Shown in pieces: positions 43,629 to 50,876 of a stretch of DNA of 56,761 nt; the stretch's first letter is position 1, and each line of letters begins with the position of its first letter. The position numbers and the translations under genes are program-made. Source of the stretch: Brevibacterium sp. p3-SID960 (GTDB lineage Bacteria; Actinomycetota; Actinomycetes; Actinomycetales; Brevibacteriaceae); the NCBI RefSeq assembly GCF_025144725.1, contig NZ_JALXKS010000015.1, forward strand, positions 1 through 56,761, written 5' to 3'. The notes below the pieces were generated by a model. That model was given only the letters and a program-made list of their open reading frames with translations, searched no databases and was not told the origin of the DNA.

Positions 43629-44900
43629 TCAGGACTTCTCGGGACGTTCGTCGGGCGTCTGCAGCTGCTCGTCGACATCCATGATGCGCTCCGTCGGCAC
43701 ATCAGCTGAGATGCCCTCATCAAACGGCGCGGGGGCAGCTGCCGGACGGAACGTTTCCGGGCCGCTGCTGCGCTGCACCTGCGGTTCGACTCGCGGCTGG
43801 CGATCAGGTGCGGGCACTCCAGGCGAGGCCGTGCCGGGCTCATCGTCTGCAGGAGTGTCCTCTGCAGGAGTGTCCGCTGCTGGCCCTGGCACAGGGGCGC
43901 TACCATCGTGGGTGGCTGAGTCATCTGCCAAGGCCTCGTGGCGATCGGTGAACTCGTACGGCTGGGCATGCCGCGGCTGCTCGGCATCAGCTGTCGCCAC
44001 CTCGGCAAGCGAATTCAGCAGGGCCACCGCATCGGACTTCGCGGTTTCATCTTCGGTGTCGACTGCCAGCAGCAGCCAGTCGAGGACTGCCAGTTCGGCC
44101 AGCAGCTCGGCACGCGCCTGCAGACCGGCATCCTTGATGTCACGCTGCTGGCGGTAGCGGTCGAGGAAGTGCTCGTAGTGAGATCCCTCCACAAACGTCG
44201 ACACCGCCGCTACGTCGGCTGCCGGGTCGCCGACTCGGAAGCGGAAGAAATCACTGACACTGGTGATGCGCTCATCTTCGACGCGGATCGCCTCCGGAGC
44301 CAGCGCTGCGTGGATCGGGCAGGGCAGGAACCGCCATGTCGAGACGTTCTCCAGGGCGTCCTCCCAGCGCTGCAGCAGCACCGCAGGCACAAGCCCGGTG
44401 TCCGCCGCGCGATCGAGATCAGCCAGCAGCTGTTCGCGCAACTCGGCTGAATCGTGGACGACGAGCCCGGCATCTGCGACCGCACCGGTGTCGCTGTTGT
44501 GCAGATCGGCGAGGAAGTCGGCCAGGGCGCTGACCAGCTGCTGCGAGTCTGCGAAGGCCTCCAGCGTTGCAGGGGTGCCGGCCAGAGGGTCGGAGACCTG
44601 CACTTCGTAGGTCCGGTCGTCCTCGGTCAGCTCATCCGGGGCCCGAACGGTCGCGAGGATCTGCGGGAACCCGATCTGCGTCTCGGGCAGCAGGCTGCGC
44701 AGCACAGCGCACGCTACTGCCTCGGTCTGGGCGGCCGGCACATCAGAGTCGGGGATGAGGCTGACGACCAGCGAGCGCTCCTCGTCGCTGAGCAGCACAC
44801 GCGGGCCGCGCGAATCCGGCAGCTTCGTCCACAGCGACGGTTCGAAACCGGCGATCTGTCCGGCGGCGATTGCTGCAAGCCTCAGTCCCAAGGTGTCCAC
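43629..44900 (-). CDS. Phosphotransferase-like protein, catalytic motif degenerate
   Basis: A 423-aa protein of the kinase-like aminoglycoside/macrolide phosphotransferase fold, by its layout (about residues 1-90 N-lobe-like, then helical C-lobe) and its place between adnB and nudC, where actinobacteria often carry such a gene. The usual Brenner motif HGDxxxxN is replaced by PCPIHAALAPEAIRV, and the DFG-like position by SDFFRFRVGDPAADVA, so the catalytic Asp and Asn appear lost. Residues about 300-423 are a disordered Pro/Ala/Asp-rich tail. The GTG at 44900 has GGATGAC upstream; a longer frame to 44999 is less likely. It may be a pseudokinase. Confidence 0.7.
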   Translation of the reverse strand: MDTLGLRLAAIAAGQIAGFEPSLWTKLPDSRGPRVLLSDEERSLVVSLIPDSDVPAAQTEAVACAVLRSLLPETQIGFPQILATVRAPDELTEDDRTYEVQVSDPLAGTPATLEAFADSQQLVSALADFLADLHNSDTGAVADAGLVVHDSAELREQLLADLDRAADTGLVPAVLLQRWEDALENVSTWRFLPCPIHAALAPEAIRVEDERITSVSDFFRFRVGDPAADVAAVSTFVEGSHYEHFLDRYRQQRDIKDAGLQARAELLAELAVLDWLLLAVDTEDETAKSDAVALLNSLAEVATADAEQPRHAQPYEFTDRHEALADDSATHDGSAPVPGPAADTPAEDTPADDEPGTASPGVPAPDRQPRVEPQVQRSSGPETFRPAAAPAPFDEGISADVPTERIMDVDEQLQTPDERPEKS

Positions 44901-45027
44901 GTCATCCAATCTACCTGTCCGCACAGGGAGGTTGGTGGATCTACACTCCGATGCCGCCGCCCGGTGGCAGAAGTTCGCGTCCTCCACAGGCGCGGCCACC
45001 GCTCGAATCGATGTCCGCGCCCTTCGC

Positions 45028-45033
45028 TACAGT
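45028..45033 (+). promoter_or_regulatory. nudC: -10 element (TACAGT) of nudC, leaderless
   Basis: TACAGT is followed by 7 nt and the ATG at 45041, which is chosen over an in-frame ATG at 45011 upstream of the box. Confidence 0.45.
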
Positions 45034-45040
45034 GGAACGC

Positions 45041-46021
45041 ATGAAACCCCTCCCAATGCTCCAGGCGGCCAGCCTTGCCCGCAGCGCCGTCGACCGCAAC
45101 GATGCGGCGCGCGGATCCGACGGCGATCTCTCCGAGCTGTGGCAGCGCTCGCGCGTACACGGGATCCTCGCCCACCGCGGCTACCTGCTCGTCGCCTCAG
45201 GCGGCCTGGTCCCGGTGACCGAAACCGAGGTGCCGCAGGACTCCACCCAGATCTACCTGGGCGTCGACGACACAGAAACCCACTGGATCGGCATCGACCT
45301 CACCGATGCAGGACGTGCGGCGATCGACTCCTCGTTGGCCGCGGAGCGCGACCGGGACGCCGTTGACTTCCTCGACGCACCTGCCAGCGGCATCGACGCA
45401 GCCGAACCGACCTGGCTGCCGCTGCGCGAGATCGCCGAGGCGCTCAGCGACCGCGACGCAGGACTGGCCTGTGAACTCGTCGCCGTGGGCAACTGGCACC
45501 GCACACATACGCACTCGCCGCGCAACGGCGCACCAACCGTGCCGATGCGCGGCGGCTGGGTGCGCAGGGATCCCGAGGCCGGCAGCGAGCACTTCCCGCG
45601 CACCGATCCGGCTGTCATCATGGCCGTTGTGCACACCGACGAGCGCGGCACCGAACGCCTCCTGCTCGGCAGCAACGCGGCCTGGCCCGAAGACCGCTTC
45701 TCAGTCCTGGCAGGTTTCGTCGAACCCGGAGAGACCCTGGAGAACGCCGTCGTGCGCGAGGTCTGGGAAGAAGCACGCGTGCCGTGCTGCAACCCCCGCT
45801 ACCTCGGGTCGCAGCCGTGGCCGTTCCCGGCCTCGCTCATGCTCGGCTTCAGCGTCGAGGCGCAGACGCTGGACTTCCAGGCCGATCTCGTCGAGATCTC
45901 CGGCCTGCGCTGGTTCACGCGTGAGGAGCTGCGCGAACAGGTCGACATCGGTGCCGTCTCGGTGCCCGGCAGCGTCTCGATCGCAGGCCAGCTCATCTCC
46001 GCGTGGATGCACAACGCATGA
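45041..46021 (+). CDS. nudC: NAD(+) diphosphatase NudC-like, zinc ribbon lost
   Basis: A 326-aa NUDIX hydrolase cleaving NAD(H), and in studied members removing NAD caps from RNA. The NUDIX box GFVEPGETLENAVVREVWEE is complete (about 225-247) and is followed by the NudC specificity motif SQPWPFPASLMLGF. In typical NudC the region before GWVRR holds a four-Cys zinc ribbon; here it reads NWHRTHTHSPRNGAPTVPMR and GWVRRDPEAGSEHFPRTDPA with no cysteine. The stop overlaps the uvrD2 ATG (ATGA), so both are co-translated, as in the mycobacterial order. Confidence 0.9.
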   Translation: MKPLPMLQAASLARSAVDRNDAARGSDGDLSELWQRSRVHGILAHRGYLLVASGGLVPVTETEVPQDSTQIYLGVDDTETHWIGIDLTDAGRAAIDSSLAAERDRDAVDFLDAPASGIDAAEPTWLPLREIAEALSDRDAGLACELVAVGNWHRTHTHSPRNGAPTVPMRGGWVRRDPEAGSEHFPRTDPAVIMAVVHTDERGTERLLLGSNAAWPEDRFSVLAGFVEPGETLENAVVREVWEEARVPCCNPRYLGSQPWPFPASLMLGFSVEAQTLDFQADLVEISGLRWFTREELREQVDIGAVSVPGSVSIAGQLISAWMHNA

Positions 46022-48165
46022 GCCCACAGCCCACCCAGCCCCGCAGGCGGCGCCACACGGATACGCCCTCAGGCCCCTGCGCTGCGGGACCGGTCGCCGA
46101 CAAGCTGCTGGCCGCCCTCGACCCCGAACAGCGGCAGGTCGCCGAGCACTTCGACGGCCCGCTCGTGGTCCTCGCCGGTGCAGGCACCGGCAAGACACGA
46201 GCGATGACACACCGCATCGCCTACGGCGTGCACACCGGGCAGTTCCGTCCCACCGAGGTGCTCGCCCTGACGTTCACGTCGAAGGCTGCCGGTGAGATGC
46301 GCTCCCGGCTGCGCGGCCTCGGCGTGCCCAGCGTGCAGGCCCGCACGTTCCACTCAGCAGCTCTGCGACAGCTGCGGTTCTTCTGGTCATCGATTGCCGA
46401 GGGCCCGTTTCCCGACCTGCTGACGCACAAAGCCGGAGTGCTCTCACAGGCGATGGCCGGCCTCGGCTTCGAACCAGAACGCGAAGTCGTCCGCGATGTC
46501 GCAGCCGAGATCGAGTACGCCGCGGCCTCCCTGCTCGGTGTCGAGGAGTACCTGCACGCTGCAGGTGACCGCGAGCTGCCCGACGGCATTGATGTCGCAA
46601 GCATGGAGCGGATCATGCTCGCCTACTCGGAGATGAAGTCCCGCCGCCGCCTCATCGACTTCGAAGACGTCCTCCTCGTCCTCAACGGCGTGCTCGGCAC
46701 CCGCGAGGACATTGCTGCGAAAGTCCACTCCCAGTACAGCAGCTTCGTCGTCGACGAGTTCCAAGACGTCTCCCCGCTGCAGTACGACCTGCTGCGTCGC
46801 TGGCTGGGCAGGCGCGAGAGCCTGTGCGTCGTCGGCGACCCGGCCCAGACCATCTACACGTTCGCCGGTGCCACCGACTCATTCCTGCTCGGCCTGCGGC
46901 GGGACCTGCCCACCGCCTCGACCGTCAGACTGGTGCGCAACTACCGATCGAGTGCCGACATCGTCGACACCGCCAACCGGCTGTTGACCCACACCGGCCG
47001 CGGGGCACTCGTGCTCCAAGCCACCCATCCCCGCATGGGCCCGGTGCAGTACTTCGAATACGGCGACGACCCAGCCGAGGCGGCAGCCGTGGCAGACGCC
47101 ATCGCCGATGAGCTGGCTGCCGGACGCGCCGCCCAGGACATCGCGGTGCTGTTCCGCACCAACGGCCAGAGCCAGGCATACGAAGAGGCCCTCGCCGCCC
47201 GCGGCATCACTTATGTGCTGCGCGGCGGGGAGCGGTTCTTCGCCCGTCCAGAGGTCAAGCAGGCCCTCGTCATGCTCAACGCCGCCACCCGCACCCACGG
47301 GGTGGGGCCGTTGCCTGAGGTGGTCCGCGAGGTGCTGGAGAACACCGGCTGGAGCGCCGCCGGCGAGTCGCGGGTGGGTGCCGCCCGCGAGAAGTGGGAA
47401 TCGCTTGCCGCCATTGTCGACCTTGCCGAGGCCATGCAGGCCGACAAAGAGATACCGGTGCCTCTGGCGGACTTCGTCGCCGAACTCGCCGACCGGCAGG
47501 AGCACCAGTTCGCTCCGCCGATCAACGGCGTCACACTGGCCTCTGTGCACGCGGCCAAGGGCTTGGAATGGGACAGCGTTCACGTCGTGGGCCTCAGCGA
47601 GGGGCTGATGCCCATCAGCTATGCCAGCGAACCGGCCGAGATCGCCGAGGAGCGCCGACTGCTCTATGTCGCGGTGACCCGTGCACGCAAGCAGCTGCGG
47701 CTCAGCTGGTCGAAAGCCCGGCACGCCGGCCGCGCCGGCTCGCGGCGCCCCTCACGATTCCTCGCCGAACTGCGCGGCGACCAGCCCCGGCAGGCCCCGC
47801 AGGTACGGCGCAGCCGGGCCGCCGGCACAACCCGCGGAGGCGACACCGTGCACTGCCAGAAGTGCCAGAAGGTCCTCGTCAACATCGTCGAACGTCGCAT
47901 CGGTCGCTGCGGCGACTGCCCAGGAGCCATCGACCCGCAGCTGCTCGAAGCGCTCAAGGACTGGCGCAAGCAGGCCGCGGAGGACCACCAGATCCCTGCC
48001 TACATGGTGCTGACGAACGCGACGCTGAATATGGTCGCCGAGGTTGCACCGCGAAACCGGGAGGAGCTCGCCCGGGTGCCCGGCATCGGCCCGGTCAAAC
48101 AAGAGCAGTTCGGTGAGGCGATCATCGAGACCGTCCGTCAGCAGCGCAGTGACAACGCCTCCTGA
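46018..48165 (+). CDS. uvrD2: ATP-dependent DNA helicase UvrD2
   Basis: A 3'-to-5' DNA helicase, 715 aa. Walker A is GAGTGKTRAMTHRI (about 55-63), Ia LTFTSKAAGEM, motif II VVDEFQDVSPLQYDLL (about 243), III GDPAQTIYTFAGA, V LASVHAAKGLEWDSV, VI YVAVTRARKQLRLSWS. Near residues 611-636 the tetracysteine element CQKCQKVLVNIVERRIGRC, GDC is the UvrD2 hallmark. A C-terminal HRDC domain follows (LKDWRKQAAEDHQIPAYMVL, then ELARVPGIGPVKQEQFGEAI). The ATG at 46018 overlaps the nudC stop. The stop abuts the convergent ThiF-like gene without a gap. Confidence 0.95.
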   Translation: MSPQPTQPRRRRHTDTPSGPCAAGPVADKLLAALDPEQRQVAEHFDGPLVVLAGAGTGKTRAMTHRIAYGVHTGQFRPTEVLALTFTSKAAGEMRSRLRGLGVPSVQARTFHSAALRQLRFFWSSIAEGPFPDLLTHKAGVLSQAMAGLGFEPEREVVRDVAAEIEYAAASLLGVEEYLHAAGDRELPDGIDVASMERIMLAYSEMKSRRRLIDFEDVLLVLNGVLGTREDIAAKVHSQYSSFVVDEFQDVSPLQYDLLRRWLGRRESLCVVGDPAQTIYTFAGATDSFLLGLRRDLPTASTVRLVRNYRSSADIVDTANRLLTHTGRGALVLQATHPRMGPVQYFEYGDDPAEAAAVADAIADELAAGRAAQDIAVLFRTNGQSQAYEEALAARGITYVLRGGERFFARPEVKQALVMLNAATRTHGVGPLPEVVREVLENTGWSAAGESRVGAAREKWESLAAIVDLAEAMQADKEIPVPLADFVAELADRQEHQFAPPINGVTLASVHAAKGLEWDSVHVVGLSEGLMPISYASEPAEIAEERRLLYVAVTRARKQLRLSWSKARHAGRAGSRRPSRFLAELRGDQPRQAPQVRRSRAAGTTRGGDTVHCQKCQKVLVNIVERRIGRCGDCPGAIDPQLLEALKDWRKQAAEDHQIPAYMVLTNATLNMVAEVAPRNREELARVPGIGPVKQEQFGEAIIETVRQQRSDNAS

Positions 48166-49056
48166 TCACACGTGGCTCAGATGCTGCAGCACAGACGCCC
48201 GGCAATCGCAGCTGGCATGGAACTCCGGCGTCTCGACGACGACCTTGCCGCTGGTGGAGACGACAAGGTCATCGGCGACACGGCCGGGGTGCAGAATGTG
48301 CTCGCGTACGCGCTCGGCCTGATGCGCATACGCCAGAGCGCACAGCACCGGATCGAGCAGCGACGCGGAGGGAGCCTGTTGCCACAGCGCCTGCCAGCTG
48401 CCGAACCAGTCGGCATCGTCATCGCAGCGGAAGCCGATCGCGCAGCGCGTGCAGGGGGTCTCCTGGGCCCGGATCACATGGGACAGGCGCACCTGCTCCT
48501 GCCCGACCGTTACGTGGCAGTGGTCGATCCCGTGCTCATGGAGGAATCCAGCACCCACCGCGTCATCGACCCAGGCGCCGGTCAGCACGACGAGCGGCTG
48601 GTCCGCCGTCAGCGCATCCTCGGCCCGGTCGATGATGTCAGCGCGCATGCCGGCGGAAACGAGCAGGGCCTGCAGTCCGCGTCGCAGCGGCCCGAGGACG
48701 AGCACGCTGGGACGTGTGAGCTGTCCGGTGATGGTGCTGGGCTCTGCCCGGATCCGGGCGGCATAGGCATCGACGTGCGTGGTGCTGCCGGCCCGAAACG
48801 CAGTGCGCTCGACAGGCATGAGCACACCGGCTTCTCTCAGAAGGGACAGCAGCGAAGCTGAGCGAGCCGGGCTGACCTCGAGATGGGCGGCGCGGGCGTC
48901 GAAGTCGCGGGCGCTGATGCCCATCCGGATCGCATTGATGAGTTCGGTGTCGGCCGCGGTGAGCCCGTCGATGAGCACGGGGGAATCGACGCCGAATTGG
49001 ATGCATCTTGAGCTGCGCCAGACCACCGGTACCGATCGGTAAAGCTGATATCTCAT
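48166..49056 (-). CDS. ThiF/cyclodehydratase-like protein with zinc-binding cysteines
   Basis: A 296-aa protein of uncertain role. The N-terminal 80 residues look like the winged-helix docking module of ThiF-like cyclodehydratase partners (MRYQLYRSVPVVWRSSRCIQ; DGLTAADTELINAIRMG). The middle is a degenerate Rossmann-like part (PSVLVLGPLRRGLQALLVSA) without a clear ATP-binding glycine loop. The C-terminal part carries paired cysteines, CTRCAIGFRC and CDCR, a likely zinc site, and LHPGRVADDLVVSTSG. No peptide precursor, YcaO or oxidase gene is nearby, so a RiPP role is unsupported. The ATG at 49056 is chosen because AAGGGGG lies 8 nt upstream; an ATG at 49083 would add nine residues. Confidence 0.72.
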   Translation of the reverse strand: MRYQLYRSVPVVWRSSRCIQFGVDSPVLIDGLTAADTELINAIRMGISARDFDARAAHLEVSPARSASLLSLLREAGVLMPVERTAFRAGSTTHVDAYAARIRAEPSTITGQLTRPSVLVLGPLRRGLQALLVSAGMRADIIDRAEDALTADQPLVVLTGAWVDDAVGAGFLHEHGIDHCHVTVGQEQVRLSHVIRAQETPCTRCAIGFRCDDDADWFGSWQALWQQAPSASLLDPVLCALAYAHQAERVREHILHPGRVADDLVVSTSGKVVVETPEFHASCDCRASVLQHLSHV

Positions 49057-49126
49057 GCCGTGAACCCCCTTGTACACCGGCATCGTAGGCTCACATGCAC
49101 ATGCACGGACAGGGGGATGAGGCGAT

Positions 49127-49530
49127 TGTGGAAAACTCTGTGCAGAGATGGGCCCAGACGGAAATGAGATCGGACGAACGCACTCATGAATGAGACCGGG
49201 CGAACGCGCTCATGACATGAGGCGTGCAATGCACGCCGTCAGAGCTGTTCGCCCGGTCGAAGCCCTCAGCCGCTCGCGAGTTTCGTGAACCTTCCCCCAG
49301 CCCACGAATCTCGGGTTTTCCGAGGGTCTGACTCCTCAAACTATGCCGCTTGCCGCGCCCACGTCAACAGACTGTCGGGCACCCCCTGTGCATGGTGTGT
49401 GGAAAACGCCGGGGAACTGACGTCGTTTGTGTGGATAACGATGTGCATCGTGTATCGGATTCGGGTGCGCGCAGCTGCCGGGAAGTTCCGGTTGACGTGA
49501 GGAATCACCCCCTGAGTGGGGTGTGGACAC
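49127..49530 (+). other. Cluster of four DnaA-box-like 9-mers, all in one orientation
   Basis: TGTGGAAAA at 49127-49135 and 49398-49406, TGTGGATAA at 49430-49438 (perfect complement of TTATCCACA), and TGTGGACAC at 49522-49530 (one base from the actinobacterial TGTGGACAA). All face the same way in a gene-free region. Confidence 0.55.
49194..49258. other. Nested two-tier hairpin
   Basis: A 12-bp perfect outer stem (GACCGGGCGAAC 49194-49205 with GTTCGCCCGGTC 49247-49258) encloses a 7-bp inner stem (GGCGTGC 49221-49227 with GCACGCC 49231-49237, loop AAT). The left arm is part of a 22-bp near-repeat (49164-49185 and 49190-49211). It could be a terminator, a cruciform or a structured RNA. Confidence 0.65.
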
Positions 49531-49556
49531 AAAGAAATCTCGAGAAATTTTTAAGA
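49531..49556. other. AT-rich patch beside the DnaA-box cluster
   Basis: AAAGAAATCTCGAGAAATTT at 49531-49550, followed by TTAAGA, is about 77 percent A+T, unusual in this GC-rich window. It directly follows the last DnaA-like box and could be an unwinding element or an UP/AT-hook-type promoter element. Confidence 0.45.
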
Positions 49557-49770
49557 GCTCCTGACTGCGGCGTTGCGGCTTGGATTTCCCTGCCGCCTGT
49601 GGCAGCCCGTTGATCATCGAGTGGTGGCCGTCACGCGGGAGGTGGAGTCGGTGGGTCCGGTGGTGTCGGTGGGTTCAGCGGAGGAGGTGGGTCCGGTGGG
49701 GGTGGTGTCCGTCGGGCGTGCGAAGATGTCTGCAGTGGCAGAGCCGTGTGAGAGGGCAGGGTGAGAGTAC

Positions 49771-50313
49771 GTGGACGCCTCGGATGTGCGGGCAGGGATC
49801 GGTGACGGCACGATCACCCTCAAGCGCTCAACGCGACGCCGCAAGACGATCTCTGCGACGAAAACCCCCGTCGGCTATCAGCTGGCTGTGCCTGCCCGGT
49901 TCGACCTGGAGCGCAACATCTGCTCGATCGCGCGGCTCATCGAGCGCCTGGAGCGCCGGGCTGCGGTCCCTGCACCAGGTGATGAGGATCTGCAAGCCCG
50001 CGCGGCTGAGCTGAACGCACGTCTGTTCGACGATGGGATCGCCCCGACCTCGGTGCGCTGGGTGTCCAATCAGCGCACCCGATTCGGCTCGACGACTTCG
50101 GCCACCGGTCAGATCCGGATCTCCGACCGTCTGCGCGAGGTGCCGGCGTGGGTCCTCGATGCGGTGCTCGTCCATGAGCTCGCGCACCTGCGCGAGCCCA
50201 ATCACTCGCCAGCCTTCCATGCGCTGGCGGGCCGCTACGAGCGCACCAAAGACGCCGACATCTTCCTGTCGGGGTTCAGCTACGGCGAGGGCGCAGCCCG
50301 GCACACCAGCTGA
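49771..50313 (+). CDS. M48-like (YgjP/WLM, DUF45) metallopeptidase
   Basis: A 180-aa protein of the DUF45/YgjP gluzincin group. The zinc motif HELAHLREPNHSPAFHAL is intact (HExxH plus downstream His). It is preceded by VRWVSNQRTRFGSTTSATGQ, IRISDRLREVPAWVLDAVLV, the standard family approach. The N-terminal third (ITLKRSTRRRKTISATKTPV) is the positively charged beta-strand region of the family. The start is a GTG behind an AGGGTGAG site. Function is unproven; actinobacterial members sit near NUDIX and UvrD genes, as here. No signal peptide, so cytoplasmic. Confidence 0.87.
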   Translation: MDASDVRAGIGDGTITLKRSTRRRKTISATKTPVGYQLAVPARFDLERNICSIARLIERLERRAAVPAPGDEDLQARAAELNARLFDDGIAPTSVRWVSNQRTRFGSTTSATGQIRISDRLREVPAWVLDAVLVHELAHLREPNHSPAFHALAGRYERTKDADIFLSGFSYGEGAARHTS

Positions 50314-50324
50314 CCCCCCGTAAG

Positions 50325-50876
50325 TCAGCGCTGCGCGAGCTGGTGAGCAGCATCCCACAGCTTCGGAAGCCGGTCGGTCAGATCCGGTATGAGCTGATCG
50401 GGCAGCGCATCGAGGCTGAACCACCCGAGCGCGTGGGACTCCGGCGAGACGCTCACCGATTCGCTCTCAGGAGCATCGGCAGCAAAGAGCACATCCCGGT
50501 GACGGGCGCACCGGCCGTGCTGGGCTGCGAGGGTGTACGACGTCACGGACACAGGAGTGGGGGAGAACCAGCGCCAGGAGCGCAGGCCCGTCTCCTCGGT
50601 CAGCTCGCGTGCGGCTGCGGCAGCGAATGAGCCATCAGCTGCCTCGACGTGGCCGCCGAACTGCATCCACTTGCCGGTCTTGCGGTGCCGCTGCAGAAGC
50701 ACCCTCCGATCATCGGCTGCGAGGTCGAAGACGACGCAGCTGGCGGTGAAGTGATCCGGGTCGGCGGTCTTCGACAATGCGGCAGGCCCCGCAGCGAGCA
50801 GAAACTCTGCCTGCGGGGCCTGCCCGGCGCTGCGCAGCTCGGCAGCGAAGTCGTTCAGTACTCGATCAGCGCTCAT
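50325..50876 (-). CDS. NUDIX hydrolase
   Basis: A 183-aa hydrolase of nucleoside-diphosphate-linked compounds. The NUDIX box reads GGHVEAADGSFAAAAARELT, EETGL (about residues 70-95), with an insertion-length variation typical of this actinobacterial group. It is preceded by VLLQRHRKTGKWMQFGGHVE and followed by HALGWFSLDALPDQLIPDL. Its start overlaps the 3' end of the DUF2342 protease gene by 11 bp, so the two form an operon. A second in-frame ATG three bases upstream is possible. Substrate unknown. Confidence 0.88.
   Translation of the reverse strand: MSADRVLNDFAAELRSAGQAPQAEFLLAAGPAALSKTADPDHFTASCVVFDLAADDRRVLLQRHRKTGKWMQFGGHVEAADGSFAAAAARELTEETGLRSWRWFSPTPVSVTSYTLAAQHGRCARHRDVLFAADAPESESVSVSPESHALGWFSLDALPDQLIPDLTDRLPKLWDAAHQLAQR

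Larger units (their letters stand above)
49084..49770. other. Large structured non-coding region between the ThiF-like and M48-like genes
   Basis: No convincing gene was found; the longest plus-strand frames lack ribosome sites and family features. The region holds four DnaA-box-like 9-mers, a nested hairpin, a further imperfect stem (CGAGTTTCGTG near 49277 with CACGAATCTCG near 49303), a CACCCC/GGGGTG hairpin (49506-49523), an AT-rich patch (49531-49556) and a G-rich repetitive stretch (about 49640-49720). In mycobacteria whiB7 lies next to uvrD2; no WhiB cysteine pattern is present here. Confidence 0.6.

Noticed and set aside
48166..49056. RiPP (thiazole/oxazole peptide) biosynthesis cluster around the ThiF-like gene
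   Set aside because: No precursor peptide, YcaO, dehydrogenase or exporter gene lies within reach; neighbours are DNA-repair and protease genes.
49285..49500. 71-codon plus-strand frame with four cysteines as a WhiB7 candidate
   Set aside because: Cysteine spacing does not fit WhiB, the conserved glycine-rich turn and AT-hook are missing, and there is no ribosome site.
49084..49770. The chromosomal origin itself
   Set aside because: No dnaA, dnaN, rpmH or gyr genes flank it; the region is reported only as a DnaA-box-like cluster.
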